Notes under the pieces: model-generated
Told to the model about the DNA's origin: nothing
Database searches by the model: none
Seen by the model: only the letters and a program-made list of their open reading frames with translations
Position numbers and translations under genes: made by a program
Shown: positions 11,917 to 21,907 of the stretch, piece by piece
Position numbering within the stretch: the first letter of the stretch is position 1
Layout of the letters: every line of letters begins with the position of its first letter
Source: Xestospongia bergquistia
Taxonomy: Eukaryota > Porifera > Demospongiae > Haplosclerida > Petrosiidae
Direction: 5' to 3'
DNA: 64,000 bases
Assembly: GCA_963965975.1 (NCBI GenBank)
Contig: OZ014420.1
Location: 4,118,001-4,182,000 of the forward strand

Positions 11917-12469
11917 TATAATTGTATTGTATAATTGGACTGGCATAATCAACTCCAACCCTTTCAAATATTGGTCCTGGTGTTACTCGTTCAATTGGAA
12001 GTTGACCCATAAGTTGAGGCTGAGGTCTAACGGAGTACCTACAGCAGGTCACACATGCTCGGGTTATGTAACGGATGACTCTCTTGCCACCAATAATGTG
12101 GAATCTGACGCAAATTGATGACGTTAACATGGTTGGTCCAGCATGTAACAAACACAGATGTTCTGCTGTTATGATCATCTTTGTGATTTGGTGATTACAA
12201 TGGAGTATAATTGGATGGACTTGCTCATATGGACGGTTAGAATTACCAATCCTGCCACTGAGGCGTAAGATCCCTTCGCTGTCAATAAATGGGTGTAAAG
12301 TTATCAAACAGCTCCCCTTGGGTAGAGTCTTATTCTTCTTCAACAAGCTGATTTCTTTGGTGAAGTGTGTTTGTTGTACCAGCTTGATCCAGTATTTCTC
12401 AGCTAAGTCCAATTCCTTGACTGACAGTATAAGTGACTTGTCATCTTGGCACATCAGTGGTGAGCACAT
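11917..12469 (-). pseudogene. BEL/Pao integrase region (fossil)
   Basis: The frame carries the HHCC-type zinc-binding region of BEL integrases (HLCLLHAGPTML, then CVTCCRYSVRPQPQLMG) and the beginning of the catalytic core (RVGVDYASP). The open frame then continues into flanking locus sequence below 11,915, which is not part of the element. Confidence 0.75.
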
Positions 12470-12473
12470 AACG

Positions 12474-12974
12474 ATGGTGTCGAAATCTCAATAAAACATC
12501 AACAAGGGATGAGTGCACAGTAGGCCCATCTAATAAAGTATCATTAAGAGAGAATCCTGATGAGGATTTGGCAGATGCATGAAACGCAGTACGCACCTTT
12601 GACGTTGTGCTCGACTCCTTCAACACAACGTGCATAGGCAGGTAGAATAATTCATAATCAGGTTTCTGTAAGTCGGCGACAGGAACCAATTCGGCATGAC
12701 CAAGTTTCAAGTATTCTTCCATGACATCATGGAATTCTTCGGATTTTCCCTTAGAGCTCAATGAGAGTTCTAGTGATAAATATCTCCTGACTGCTGAAGA
12801 TCTAGATTCTCCCAGGAGAGGAGGGTTGGTTATTCTGGGAAGTGGTATGATGAATCTGCCATCGTCATCACGTGAGTGATGGGCTTTGAAGTGGTCCATG
12901 ACGAACCTTTTGTCGGGCGTTAATGCAAGGTCAGTTGATTGATGTTCTTCTACCTCCCAAAATCTCCGAATCAA
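12474..12974 (-). pseudogene. BEL/Pao reverse transcriptase N-terminal region (fossil)
   Basis: Typical BEL/Pao signatures are present: FWEVEEHQ near the start, YLPMHVVLKESSTTSKVRTA with FHASAKSSSGFSLND, and LLDGPTVHSSLVDVLLRFR. These belong to the fingers and palm start of the reverse transcriptase. It is a fossil part of the element at 11,915-18,222. Confidence 0.8.
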
Positions 12975-13163
12975 GTCATCACCTGAGACGGTTCAACGTG
13001 ATGTACAACATCATGATTTGATAATTCATTTCCCCCAGCAAGGACCAAACCAAATTCAGTGTTAAGGGCAATGGGTGCCCCAGGTGGACCGATCCGCCGG
13101 CCCTGCAGCAATTCATTGACAAAGATGTCCACACCCAGGAGAACATCTATTCTTCCAGGTTGA

Positions 13164-13436
13164 CTACACTAAAGATAAGTCTGAGAGGTGGTCCCAAACA
13201 TTATCGTTTACAGGGCTGACAGGCAGATCACATGTGACATGTGGCATTATGATAGCACTGACCTTGAACCTCTTGTCAGGCCTTAAAATAGGGGACACGG
13301 CGAACTGAGTTACAGCTCGTATGCCGGTTAATCCACCAATACCAGATATATTGGAGGATCTATGGCTTCTAGGTAAACAAAGGATTTGGGCTATTCGCTC
13401 TGATATAAATGAGGTGGAGGAGGCGGTGTCTAACAC
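13164..13436 (-). pseudogene. BEL/Pao aspartic-protease-like region (fossil)
   Basis: A retropepsin-like stretch begins MLDTASSTSFISERIA, resembling the LLDTGS/T active-site region with the following FI motif. It sits in the expected place between the zinc knuckles and the reverse transcriptase. Confidence 0.65.
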
Positions 13437-13589
13437 AGCTCAAGCCTCGACAGATAAGTCACTGGGACCATGTATAAGGATGCGACATGTCATCAGCAAT
13501 GTAATGTTACTTAGTTCAGTTGCTGCATGGGATTGAACAGTTTGATTGGGGTTGATCTAGTCACTTTGGTCGGGTACACTTTCAGTAAG

Positions 13590-13700
13590 CTCCACATGCA
13601 ATAATGTATGGTGGGGCCTTTGACAGGCTTTACAATGTTGATTAGATTTACACATCTTGACAAAGTGACCAGGCCTAAGGCAATGGCACGTGCCTTTATG
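13590..13700 (-). pseudogene. BEL/Pao gag zinc knuckles (fossil)
   Basis: The minus strand reads CHCLRPGHFVKMC followed by HCKACQRPHHTLLH: two CCHC-like knuckles, as at the end of BEL gag. The nested transposon begins just beyond this point. Confidence 0.7.
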
Positions 13701-13765
13701 AGATTCGCATAATTAGAATTTTCAGTCTAGGGGACACGTGTGTAATCGAGTGTATAAGTGCAAGT

Positions 13766-15693
13766 GTGCCTGGTGCAAGAAGAAAACAGTCTAGGAGTTA
13801 TATGTATGATATCATGAATCAAGACGATCAGAAATTATATTTAAGTGAAAATGATGTACCTGGTGCCTCTTTAAGTGGAAGAAAACCTGAAGAACTAACA
13901 ATACCACAGCCAAAACGTTGGCTGCAATGTAGGAAAGCCTCAGTTAAGTGAAGAAAGGCTGATCTAGCTGCTAGGTGAGTTTTAAATATAGCTGTATGAA
14001 TGTGAGTATGTGCAGTAGCGAATATCAGTACTGAACACTTCTTTCTTCGTCATACAGGGTAAATGCATATATTACAAATGGTTGGGATAATGCAGTAGTG
14101 GATCCTGATGGTGTAGCTACAGTTAGAATGGGTGATACTGCTACAAACAGCACTAGTGTTCATGATTGGCAGCCACTTAAAGAAATTGTTGATTCTCAAC
14201 ATCCCTTACTTATATTCTCAAATTCACAAATTATTACTTACTTTGTTACAAGGACCTCAATAAATGGTTTACCTGCTAATGATTTGTAAGCTATCAACAA
14301 CTCTGCTCAGAATCTATTCAAGTGTGGTCATGTTCAAGATATCAAAGTAGCAAATGATAAGCATTTGTACATTCAAGGCAAGTGCTTTCCTGAAATGAAA
14401 AAGGATCGCTATTTGTAAAATCAATCTAGTACTAGACAAGGAAACCCTTGACATAGCACAAGCAGAGTGTTGGTGCCCTGCAGGAAAGGGACCACATGCT
14501 AGCTGCAAACACATAGCTGCTTTGTGTTATGCACTTGAGGAATTCAGTCGTTTTGAAAAACTACCAGACTTTTTGACTTCAACAGAGAGACTGCAACAAT
14601 GGAATAAACCACGGCCTAAGAAATTGGAAATAATGCCAGTTGCAGAATTGACATCAAGAAAAAGTGATATTCTTCAAAGGAATAAAAAGAGCAACATGAA
14701 TGGGAGTTATGATCCTCGACCTCCAGAATACTGAACTCTTGGCAATAATGTTATTGAGGAATTATGTTGTAACCTTAGTATCTCTTAATCAACCATCAGC
14801 TTTCTTAGATATTTTGGTACCATCGAAGGAAAAGGTTAAACATGATCGCACCTATTCATTACCTCCTGAAATGAGTGTGGACATAGAAGCAACAAAAGAA
14901 TCTGAAGAGGTTGTTTCATGTTTACCATCTTACCCACTTGATAATCACGATTTTAAGGAATCTTGTTTTAGAATGAAGAAGTCACTAAATGTTTCAGATC
15001 AGGAAAGAAAAAGAATTGAAATGGAAACTCGTGATCAATCTTTGCAGCAGCTGTGGTATGTTGTTAGGTCTAAGCGGATAACTGGATCTAAATGTGGGAG
15101 GATTTTATGTCAAAGAAATAAAACTGTATCTCTACTTAGGCAATGTGTATACCCAAAACCATTGATACCAACTCCTACCCCTGTTACTTGGGGAATTGAA
15201 CATGAAGCTGTTGCCGTTAAGAAGTACATCAGTTACAAAAATTTCACCATATCAGTAGAAACGTGTGGCTTCATCATTCATCCTGAGAAAGGCTGGCTAG
15301 GTGCATCTCCAGATGGCAAAGTTAAAGATTTGACATCTCAGCAGTCAAATGGTGTGATTGAAGTTAAGTGTCCTTATACTAAATGTGATTGCACACCAGA
15401 GGAGGCATGCAGTGATGACAAATTTTGTTGTCAAATAGTGAACTCAATCGTTAAAGCACAATCATAATTATTACCACCAGGTTCAGCTACAACTTTATGT
15501 TTGTACAAAATATGATTGGTGTCAGTGGTGTGACTTTTGTATTTTTACATGTAAAGTTAATTCTCTAGAGCGTATATTTCCTGATAAGGATTGGGAGCAG
15601 AAGTATATACCTGAACTTGAAAACTACTTTGATGAAAATATTGCACCTGAACTAGTTACTTCAAAATATTATAAGCCAGCTTATGTTCTTTGA
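13766..15693 (+). pseudogene. SWIM zinc finger and YqaJ exonuclease-like protein of the ISL2EU element
   Basis: In order: an N-terminal part with SGRKPEELTIPQPKRWLQCR; a likely intron (GTGAGT near 13,975 to CATACAG near 14,058); a middle part (14,098-14,286); a SWIM finger reading ECWCPAGKGPHASCKHIAA (about 14,470-14,520), with its C-x-C...C-x-H ligands; and a YqaJ nuclease-like domain (14,960-15,690). The YqaJ domain includes SKRITGSKCGRIL, TWGIEHEAVAVKKY, LGASPDGKV and GVIEVKCPY, giving the D...E-x-K catalytic pattern. Breaks: a TGA near 13,949, a stop near 14,287, frame slips near 14,410 and between the SWIM and YqaJ parts, and a slip near 15,455, after which LQLYVCTKYDWCQW continues to the stop at 15,691. 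YqaJ domains are related to phage exonucleases; the role in transposition is not known to me. Confidence 0.75.
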
Positions 15694-15775
15694 CTTATCA
15701 CTTACATTATCTATATATTACATAACACTCATGATAATTATTGTATCAAAAATAATTTCCATATTATAATTAAAG

Positions 15776-16650
15776 TTATTTATTGTTACATAGAGGAGGA
15801 TTAAAATTAGTAAGTACTGTACACACAAAGAAAATTTGATTAGCTGTATCACAAAGAGAGGATGGAAAAGGTTTATCAAAGATGTGATAATTGCCCTCTC
15901 CGCATGTATACGCAATGATGCAATACGCCTGGTTTCAACTAGTTCTTTAGGGCTTAGCTGTGGTTTTCCTTTTAGAAATGGTGGTATGTTCAACTTCACC
16001 CCAAGCAAGTCTAAATCCTCTTGAATATCAAAACCACGATCAGCCATAATGGAATCCCCACTCTCTAATAAATTCAAAAGGCCTGATCATCAAGTCAACT
16101 CTTTGTCAGATATAGAGCCAGGAAATAGGTCTGATATAAATATCACTGAACCAGATGGTGAAATGCCTACTAATCCCTTATATGTATTGTGGTTCTTATA
16201 ATTAGAAAATGTTAATTGCTGCAATTCTGTCAGATGAGGCTGTTCCACAAAGATCTCTGTTGCATCAATAATAACACGGGTCATTGGATATTTATCTTTG
16301 AAGAGTTTAGGCATATTTGACAAAGTGAGAGCTCTTGATGGCCAAAGCAGTATTTGTTTAAATTGCAAATACATGAAATTGATCCAGGTGACAATAATAC
16401 GAGATACAGTTGTTTGAGAAATTCCAAAGCGATACCCCAAATCTTGTTCAAATGAACCAAGACAAAGTCGAATTATTACAAGAAAGAATTCTTTAATGAG
16501 AGTCAGCTTTCTTCTTCTACCCCTAGTAGTTTTCACTCGAGTTTCTTGGCTGCTACCATGCCAGTAATTCAACATATTCACTGATGGACCAAGAAAATTA
16601 AAGCACACCATTAATGCTGACATGGTAGAAAACCCTGTATAAAACTTTAC
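15776..16650 (-). pseudogene. ISL2EU DDE transposase (DDE_Tnp_4 type)
   Basis: Reading from high to low coordinates: KVKFYTGF; GPSVNMLNYW; a helix-turn-helix stretch (KLTLIKEFFLVIIRLCLG, then YRFGISQTTVSRIIVTW); and the DDE core. The core includes VIIDATEIFVEQP (first Asp), FISDLFPGSISDKEL, GDSIMADRGFDIQ, and RIASLRIHAERAI (final acidic residue). Two adjacent TGA codons at 16,087-16,092 interrupt one continuous frame. A small frame slip near 15,900 precedes a C-terminus readable as NQIFFVCTVLTNFNPPLC. Otherwise it is close to full length, so decay is moderate. It would cut and paste the surrounding element. Confidence 0.8.
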
Positions 16651-16656
16651 CTTGTC

Positions 16657-16703
16657 CTCAGAGGCCTGTGCTTGAAGATCTCAGAGGCCTGCGCTTGAAG
16701 ATC
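16657..16703. repeat. Two tandem 23-base copies at the gag/transposon junction
   Basis: TCAGAGGCCTGYGCTTGAAGATC occurs twice in a row, differing at one base, just outside the transposase. It lies at the end of the recognisable BEL gag (reading LEFIDLQAQASE) and may be a scar of the insertion. Confidence 0.55.
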
Positions 16704-17875
16704 GATGAACTCGAGGAGATCCTGATAATGATGTACTTTGGTGGATGATTGCCATATGTTTTTGCCATTCGAACATCGTGGCAGCATTGAGTTATAGTTC
16801 CCGCACAGATGTTATGAACGGACCGGATGGCTCGTAGTCCATCGCCTTTAGTGCCCTGAGATGTTGCTGTATTGTGTCATGTTGATGTCGTAGCTCCCTT
16901 CCGCTACCTTCCTTCAAACTAGCAGTATTCAGTATTCGGCTAACGTGGGTTTGATGGATTAAACGGGGTCGATTAAATCAACCTTGTAGCAACTCAATGG
17001 CTTCTACATAGTGCTCCGTGGAATGAGATAAATCTTCAATGGCCTTCAAAGCTTTACTGTCCCTTAGGGAGTGTCACAGATAAACTAGCTTCTCAGAGTC
17101 AGAGATGTTGTCATGGTTATGAACTGCTACAGAGAACTGTTCCCAAAATGTCCTACAATTGAGGATGTTCCCATCGAATGTAGGGAATCTATCTTGGGCA
17201 GCTTGACTCCCTTACTGGTACTAGTTTCAGTACTGATAATGTTGCTACTGTCTTTGGGCTGGTTGGTTTGCAATAGCCTGCAAAGCTCGAGGGTGCAATC
17301 GAACAACACTTTCTCAACTTTCATCATATTGACATTCAGTTCATCATTGTCTTCTAGGTCTAATCTTGTCAATTCCCTTCGGATCTCAGATAGCTCTATT
17401 CTATGGCCTTTGATTTCATCTTTGTTCAGCTGCGGAAGGCAGATATCATCGGATGCGGTAGCTAGTGAGCCCGTGATAGTAGATACGCCAGTACGGACAC
17501 AAGTGAGTCAACGAGAAACGGTCTTACGAAGTCTACTCTCAGCTGATGGAGAGTGAGCCGCGACCAACTGCTGAAGAGCAACGGTTAGAGCAGCCACTTC
17601 ATCATCATGTTCGTCTAGCGCCTTCTGCTATTCTTTCGTCTTCAATTAAATCAATCAAGGCAGAATGACATTTCTCGAAGTCAGCATCAAGGGTTTCCAG
17701 CTTGTTGAGTAACAGCTTTGCATGACTGACGACCTCGGAGGGCGAAGTCTCAGTGGCCTGCTCGGTTAAGTCTTTCAAATGATTACGGATGCGAGTGACA
17801 GAGCCTTTGACAGTTCCCTGCTTCCTACGACAGAAGGAGAGAGTGCGTTCCTGCAACTGGGCTTCTTGAGACATA
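16660..17875 (-). pseudogene. BEL/Pao gag (fossil)
   Basis: It starts MSQEAQLQERTLSFC with KGSVTRIRNHLKDL and ends in KLETLDADFEKCHSALIDLI, typical of BEL gag N-termini. Further on come LRDSKALKAIEDL, then HYVEAIELLQG, then LEFIDLQAQASE, matching the DUF1759-type gag region. Several breaks are present. Confidence 0.7.
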
Positions 17876-17969
17876 GTTGATAGTACAGATCAAGTATAAA
17901 CAGTGAAATAGTACCAAGAACAGCGGAGACAGGATAAGTAGATCCGGTTCGGTGGACCATTAAATGTAC

Positions 17970-18222
17970 AGACTTAGCTGTTTTCAGATTGTAACAAAAC
18001 TTTCTTTCTTTTTAAACAAAAACACGAGAACACACACTATACTCAAAAGTCATGACAACTTATATATAAAACAGTATAGAATGTTCTAGAACACAAAGCA
18101 CACACACAAAAAAACTAGTTGTAACAGGTCTAAACCACAATATGATGATCAAAAAGGTGATAATTAGTAATATACAATCAACACAACAAACATTAAATCA
18201 AATTGAATATTGAGCACAAACA
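17970..18222 (-). repeat. Terminal-repeat-like leader region of the BEL element
   Basis: On the minus strand it starts TGTTTGTGCTC next to the GCTAT target repeat and lies upstream of gag. A TGGTCCACCGAACCGGATC segment near 17,940-17,960 resembles a primer-binding site. No second copy of the repeat was found, so LTR status is inferred from position. Confidence 0.5.
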
Positions 18223-18479
18223 GCTATCTTCAGATTATCTTTATCCAGATTTAGTCCTGAATTAATACATTGTTTTTCAATTATAGTATATGTTGTGGAT
18301 CTATTGATGTTGCTAGTAATAATATTAGGCTTTGTACATGTTCCTTGCTTGCATGGTCAATGTTTAACGTGGATCTAATTTATTTCAACTTCTTCAAGTA
18401 AACAACACATTAGTATTATTACGATTGTTAAGAATGACAACAATGAATCGAATGTTTGCTGTTGTTATTCACAAATTAG

Positions 18480-18693
18480 TAGTTTAAAATACAGAATTAT
18501 CATTGATTTCCTCCCTTTTGCAGTAATAATATATATAATACCAATTTTCTATCAATGTCATGTTTTTTTATGAAAACAACTCCCACTGAAGTAAAGGCTG
18601 AGTGTATCTCTTTAACTTAAGGACAATTGATTAAATTGATAATGGAAAATAATCCTTAAAGTCAATGATTTGGTATAGACTTCTCTAAGGACA
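18480..18693 (-). pseudogene. Decayed first exon of a third 2OG-oxygenase copy
   Basis: This minus-strand stretch parallels the intact-looking first exon at 20,062-20,214. It starts MSLEKS, but an indel then brings stops. A similar KHDID ending and similar downstream sequence follow. The remaining exons of this copy are not seen toward lower coordinates. Confidence 0.65.
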
Positions 18694-18828
18694 TGATGAT
18701 CACTCTCTTCCTTTCCTAAAGATGTTAATTTCTTATTACACGGAAGGATTATCTATACAGAATGAATTTAATATTAACCTAAAAGTACTTTGCTATAAAT
18801 AGTTTTGGTATGTATTAAATAGTCTTTG

Positions 18829-19410
18829 TTATGTGTCTTCATAGGCAGTAATAGGAAGATATTTGTTAGATCCATCAATACATTCTATCACTGTCTCATG
18901 ATCAGGATGAATAAAGATAGCAAGTGACTGACGACTCCTCCTTTGTATTGACTCATCAACAGGAGTTAGTACTCTATGAGGCTGTGGATTATAGAAGGGG
19001 AACATAGGTTGTAAAATAGAATGTATAATGTACCGTAGCCAAGTATTTGTCATTAGTCCAATTTTGCATTAGTACCCCTAAATTAACCAGCACAGCATCA
19101 GCCATGTAAGGTACATCAATATAACCACCATCATTACATTTTACCTAATAGAAAATAATATTGTAATCAATCTAAGAAATATGTTCAAATCTGAGGTCCT
19201 CCATTTGGGTCTAGAAAGAGTAGTGTAATTGATCCATAGTCCACATGTTCTCCACATCTTAACTGACTAGGTTTAATGTCACCAATAGAAGGAAGAGGAG
19301 GATAATAAAGAACACGAGCTGTTGTATAGCTTTTTTAGCAGTGTTTCCATCTGTCAAACTTTGATGACATTTCACAAAGAATCGTGAATCCTGGTTTATT
19401 AAAACTTTAA

Positions 19411-19448
<38 letters not shown>

Positions 19449-20214
19449 TAATTACTTATGTCAAGTTCTAGTGCATGTCCAATTAATTCAAGAATCTTAA
19501 GAGCAAATTTTGTGCTGGAATAAAACAGTTTAGTCATTGTTGTTTTGAAATCTGGAACATCTTCATCAGGAAAGATCTGAAATATACATAGCTATAATCA
19601 GTAATGTATTCATTGTATAGAACTTACATAGTCTTCTAATGAACAAATGTCAAAGCATTCTTTAATATCACCTGGTTTAGATGGATCCACACTAAAAACA
19701 ATGACTTCAGAAATTTGATGAAAATAAACTACCTTTCCTGTTGAATAGAAACATAACCATTGTTGCTGCTAGTGTTGTGGGTGTAATTTTTCTTTGCTTC
19801 ATCAGGTTTATTAAAGAATTGTAAGGCAATATCAAAAGACTTGTCTATCTAAAGTGTGAAATATTACTGGGATGACTTATGACAGCTGCTAAGCCATGTG
19901 CAGCACTACCAAATTAATCAGAATAATTATAGATAACAGAATCTTATCAAGGATTAAGTAAACCTGACATATTTCCTAATGAAAAAATAATAGTTTAGAA
20001 GTTTAAAAATACAGAATGATCACTGGTTCCCTCCCCTTTCCAATAATAATAGATATAATACTAATTTTCTATCAATGCCATGGTTTTTCACGAAGACAAA
20101 TCCTACTGAAGTAAAGGTTGAGTCTATTTCTTTTACTTGAGGACAATTGGTTAAATTGACAATGGAAAATACATCTTTAAAGTCAACGACTGGTACGGAC
20201 TTCTCTAACGACAT
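18829..20214 (-). pseudogene. Isopenicillin-N-synthase-like 2-oxoglutarate/Fe(II) oxygenase, copy A
   Basis: About seven exons run from 20,214 downward. Exon 1 (20,062-20,214; MSLEKSVPVVDFKD...FVFVKNHGID) is the DIOX_N domain. Then come exon 2 (19,733-19,848; NNGYVSIQQER), exon 3 (19,628-19,691; VDPSKPGDIKECFD), exon 4 (to 19,576), exon 5 (about 19,200-19,400; RVLYYPPLPSIGD and GEHVDYGSITLLF), exon 6, and the last exon (ATPHRVLTPVDES...RQSLAIFIHPD...ITAYEDT). Iron ligands H-x-D (HVD) and distal H (PHRV), and the R-x-S-like 2OG site, are visible. Likely lesions: an in-frame TAA at the end of exon 4 just before an (AT)n donor, a one-base slip before TTARVLYYPP, and AT instead of GT at the exon 5 donor. 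The exact substrate is unknown. Confidence 0.7.
19413..19443. repeat. (AT)n microsatellite at an exon 4 splice donor
   Basis: A run of TA repeats begins directly at the GTATAT that would serve as donor on the minus strand. The homologous run in copy B (20,918-20,967) is about 24 bases longer. Confidence 0.9.
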
Positions 20215-20334
20215 AACGACCACTCCCCCTTTATTTCCTATACAGACTGAAATGATAATTTTTATTAAATGGAATGAATGTAATATTAAACTGAAAGTGC
20301 TATGAATTGTTTTATAAGTCCTAAATAGTATTTG

Positions 20335-20916
20335 ATATGTGTCTTCATAGGCTGTAATAGAAGGATATTTGTTAGATCCATCAATACATTCTATCATTGT
20401 CTCATGATCAGGATGAATAAAGATAGCAAGTGACTGATGACTCCTCCTTTGTATTGACTCATCAACAGGATTTAGTACTCTATAAGGCTGTGGATTATAG
20501 AAGGGGAACATAGGTTGTAAAATAGAATGTATAATGTACCGTAGCCAAGTATTTGTCATTAGTCCAATTTTGCATTAGTACCCCTAAATTAACCAGCACA
20601 GCATCAGCCATGTAAGGTACATCAATATAACCACCATCATTACATTTTACCTAATAGAAAATAATATTGTAATCAATCTAAGAAATATGTTCAAATCTGA
20701 GGTCCTCCATTTGGGTCTAGAAAGAGTAGTGTAATTGATCCATAGTCCACATGTTCTCCACATCTTAACTGACTAGGTTTAATGTCACCAATAGAAGGAA
20801 GAGGAGGATAATAAAGAACACGAGCTGTTGTATAGCTTTTTTAGCAGTGTTTCCATCTGTCAAACTTTGATGACATTTCACAAAGAATCGTGAATCCTGG
20901 TTTATTAAAACTTTAA

Positions 20917-20972
<56 letters not shown>

Positions 20973-21293
20973 TAATTACTTATGTCAAGTTCTAGTGCAT
21001 GTCCAATTAATTCAAGAATCTTAAGAGCAAATTTTGTGCTGGAATAAAACAGTTTAGTCATTGTTGTTTTGAAATCTGGAACATCTTCATTAGGAAAGAT
21101 CTGAAATATACATAGCTATAATCAGTAATGTATTCATTGTATAGAACTTACATAGTCTTCTAATGAACAAATGTCAAAGCATTCTTTAATATCACCTGGT
21201 TTAGATGGATCCACACTAAAAACAATGACTTCAGAAATTTGATGAAAATAAACTACCTTTCCTGTTGAATAGAAACATAACCATTGTTGCTGC
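20335..21293 (-). pseudogene. 2OG-oxygenase copy B, joined to copies A and C
   Basis: It is almost identical to copy A over 19,054-19,760 (matching 20,560-21,290) and shares copy A's lesions: the exon 4 stop, the one-base slip, and the AT donor. Its last exon differs in three notable ways. The distal iron ligand His is Tyr (PYRV instead of PHRV). The stop codon TAA after YEDT is TAT. As a result an open frame continues across the gap into exon 1 of copy A (20,020-20,559). At its 5' side its exon 2 is fused in frame, near 21,293, to an exon of copy C. It is most likely a non-enzymatic pseudogene. Confidence 0.7.
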
Positions 21294-21556
21294 CATCACT
21301 ACATTTTACCTAATAGAAAATAATATTGTAATAATTCTAAGAAATATGTTCAAACCTGAAGTCCTCCATTTGGGCCTGGAAAAAGTAGTGTAATTGATCC
21401 ATAGTCCACATGTTCTCCACATCTTAATTGACCAGGTTTAATGTCACCAATAGAAGGAAGAGGAGGATAATAAAGAACACGAGCTGTTGTATACCTCTTA
21501 GTTACTCTATCAAGTAAGCCTTGATGTCTTTTTATAAAATACTGTGGATCCTGAAA
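21294..21556 (-). CDS. 2OG-oxygenase copy C, intact central exons
   Basis: The exon after TTTTCAG (about 21,556-21,350) reads DPQYFIKRHQGLLDRVTK, then RVLYYPPLPSIGDIKPGQL, then GEHVDYGSITLLF, and ends at a proper GTTTGA donor. The next exon begins VKCSDG and runs in frame into SNNGYVSIQQER of copy B. Unlike copies A and B, the frame and donor here are undamaged, so this is the best preserved part of the cluster. The front of the gene was not identified with confidence. Confidence 0.6.
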
Positions 21557-21780
21557 AGATAACTGAATTGAGTAAATTGATACAAGAAGGTATCTTTATA
21601 TGAAGTATTATATAGTCTTTGTCTATCTGGCACAAAATATGTTACAAATTCATTGCTTAATCTTTTGCTACAACCATAAATTTTCAAGTGAAATTCATTA
21701 GCACTAGCAGGGTCTACAGAAATGGAAGTAACTAATCCTGCTACCCTTTCATGGTATACAGCCAAATATTTAAATAACAA
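21532..21780 (-). CDS. Unrecognised open frame upstream of oxygenase copy C
   Basis: The frame reads KYLAVYHERVAGLVTSISVD, then KIYGCSKRLSNEFVTYFVPD. The composition looks protein-like rather than random, but I do not recognise a family. It overlaps the acceptor of the copy C exon in another frame. It may be an exon of a different gene or chance. Confidence 0.3.
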   Translation of the reverse strand: MLFKYLAVYHERVAGLVTSISVDPASANEFHLKIYGCSKRLSNEFVTYFVPDRQRLYNTSYKDTFLYQFTQFSYLFRIHSIL

Positions 21781-21907
21781 AATTAGATTTGTTTCTTCTC
21801 TTAATTACATAACTACAAGGCAATTTTCTGCAACAGATGCCCAATGATGTCTCCATAATATCATTGTAATAGAATCTTATTACTTGACTACAGTAGAAGC
21901 ATACAAC

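Larger units (their letters stand above)
13740..16655. mobile_element. ISL2EU-type DNA transposon nested in the BEL element
   Basis: Two divergent-content genes mark it: a plus-strand SWIM zinc finger plus YqaJ nuclease-like protein (13,766-15,693) and a minus-strand DDE transposase of the DDE_Tnp_4 type (15,776-16,650). From what I recall of the family, transposase plus YqaJ protein is the hallmark of ISL2EU/IS4EU. BEL gag and zinc-knuckle sequence lie directly on either side, so it inserted into the BEL copy. I could not identify terminal inverted repeats or a target duplication, so both ends are approximate. Both genes contain stops and frame slips, so it is inactive. Confidence 0.7.
11915..18222 (-). 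mobile_element. Broken BEL/Pao LTR retrotransposon with a nested DNA transposon
   Basis: Parts are ordered on the minus strand from high to low coordinates: a terminal-repeat-like region beginning TGTTTGTGCTC at 18,222; gag (17,875-16,660); a CCHC zinc-knuckle segment (13,590-13,700); an aspartic-protease-like segment (13,164-13,436); a reverse-transcriptase N-terminal part (12,474-12,974); and an integrase zinc-binding part (11,917-12,469). Five-base GCTAT repeats flank it, the size expected for integrase-made insertions. An ISL2EU transposon (about 13,740-16,655) sits within it. The element is incomplete with many breaks and clearly a fossil. It is younger than the segmental duplication, because the right copy lacks it. 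Confidence 0.8.
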
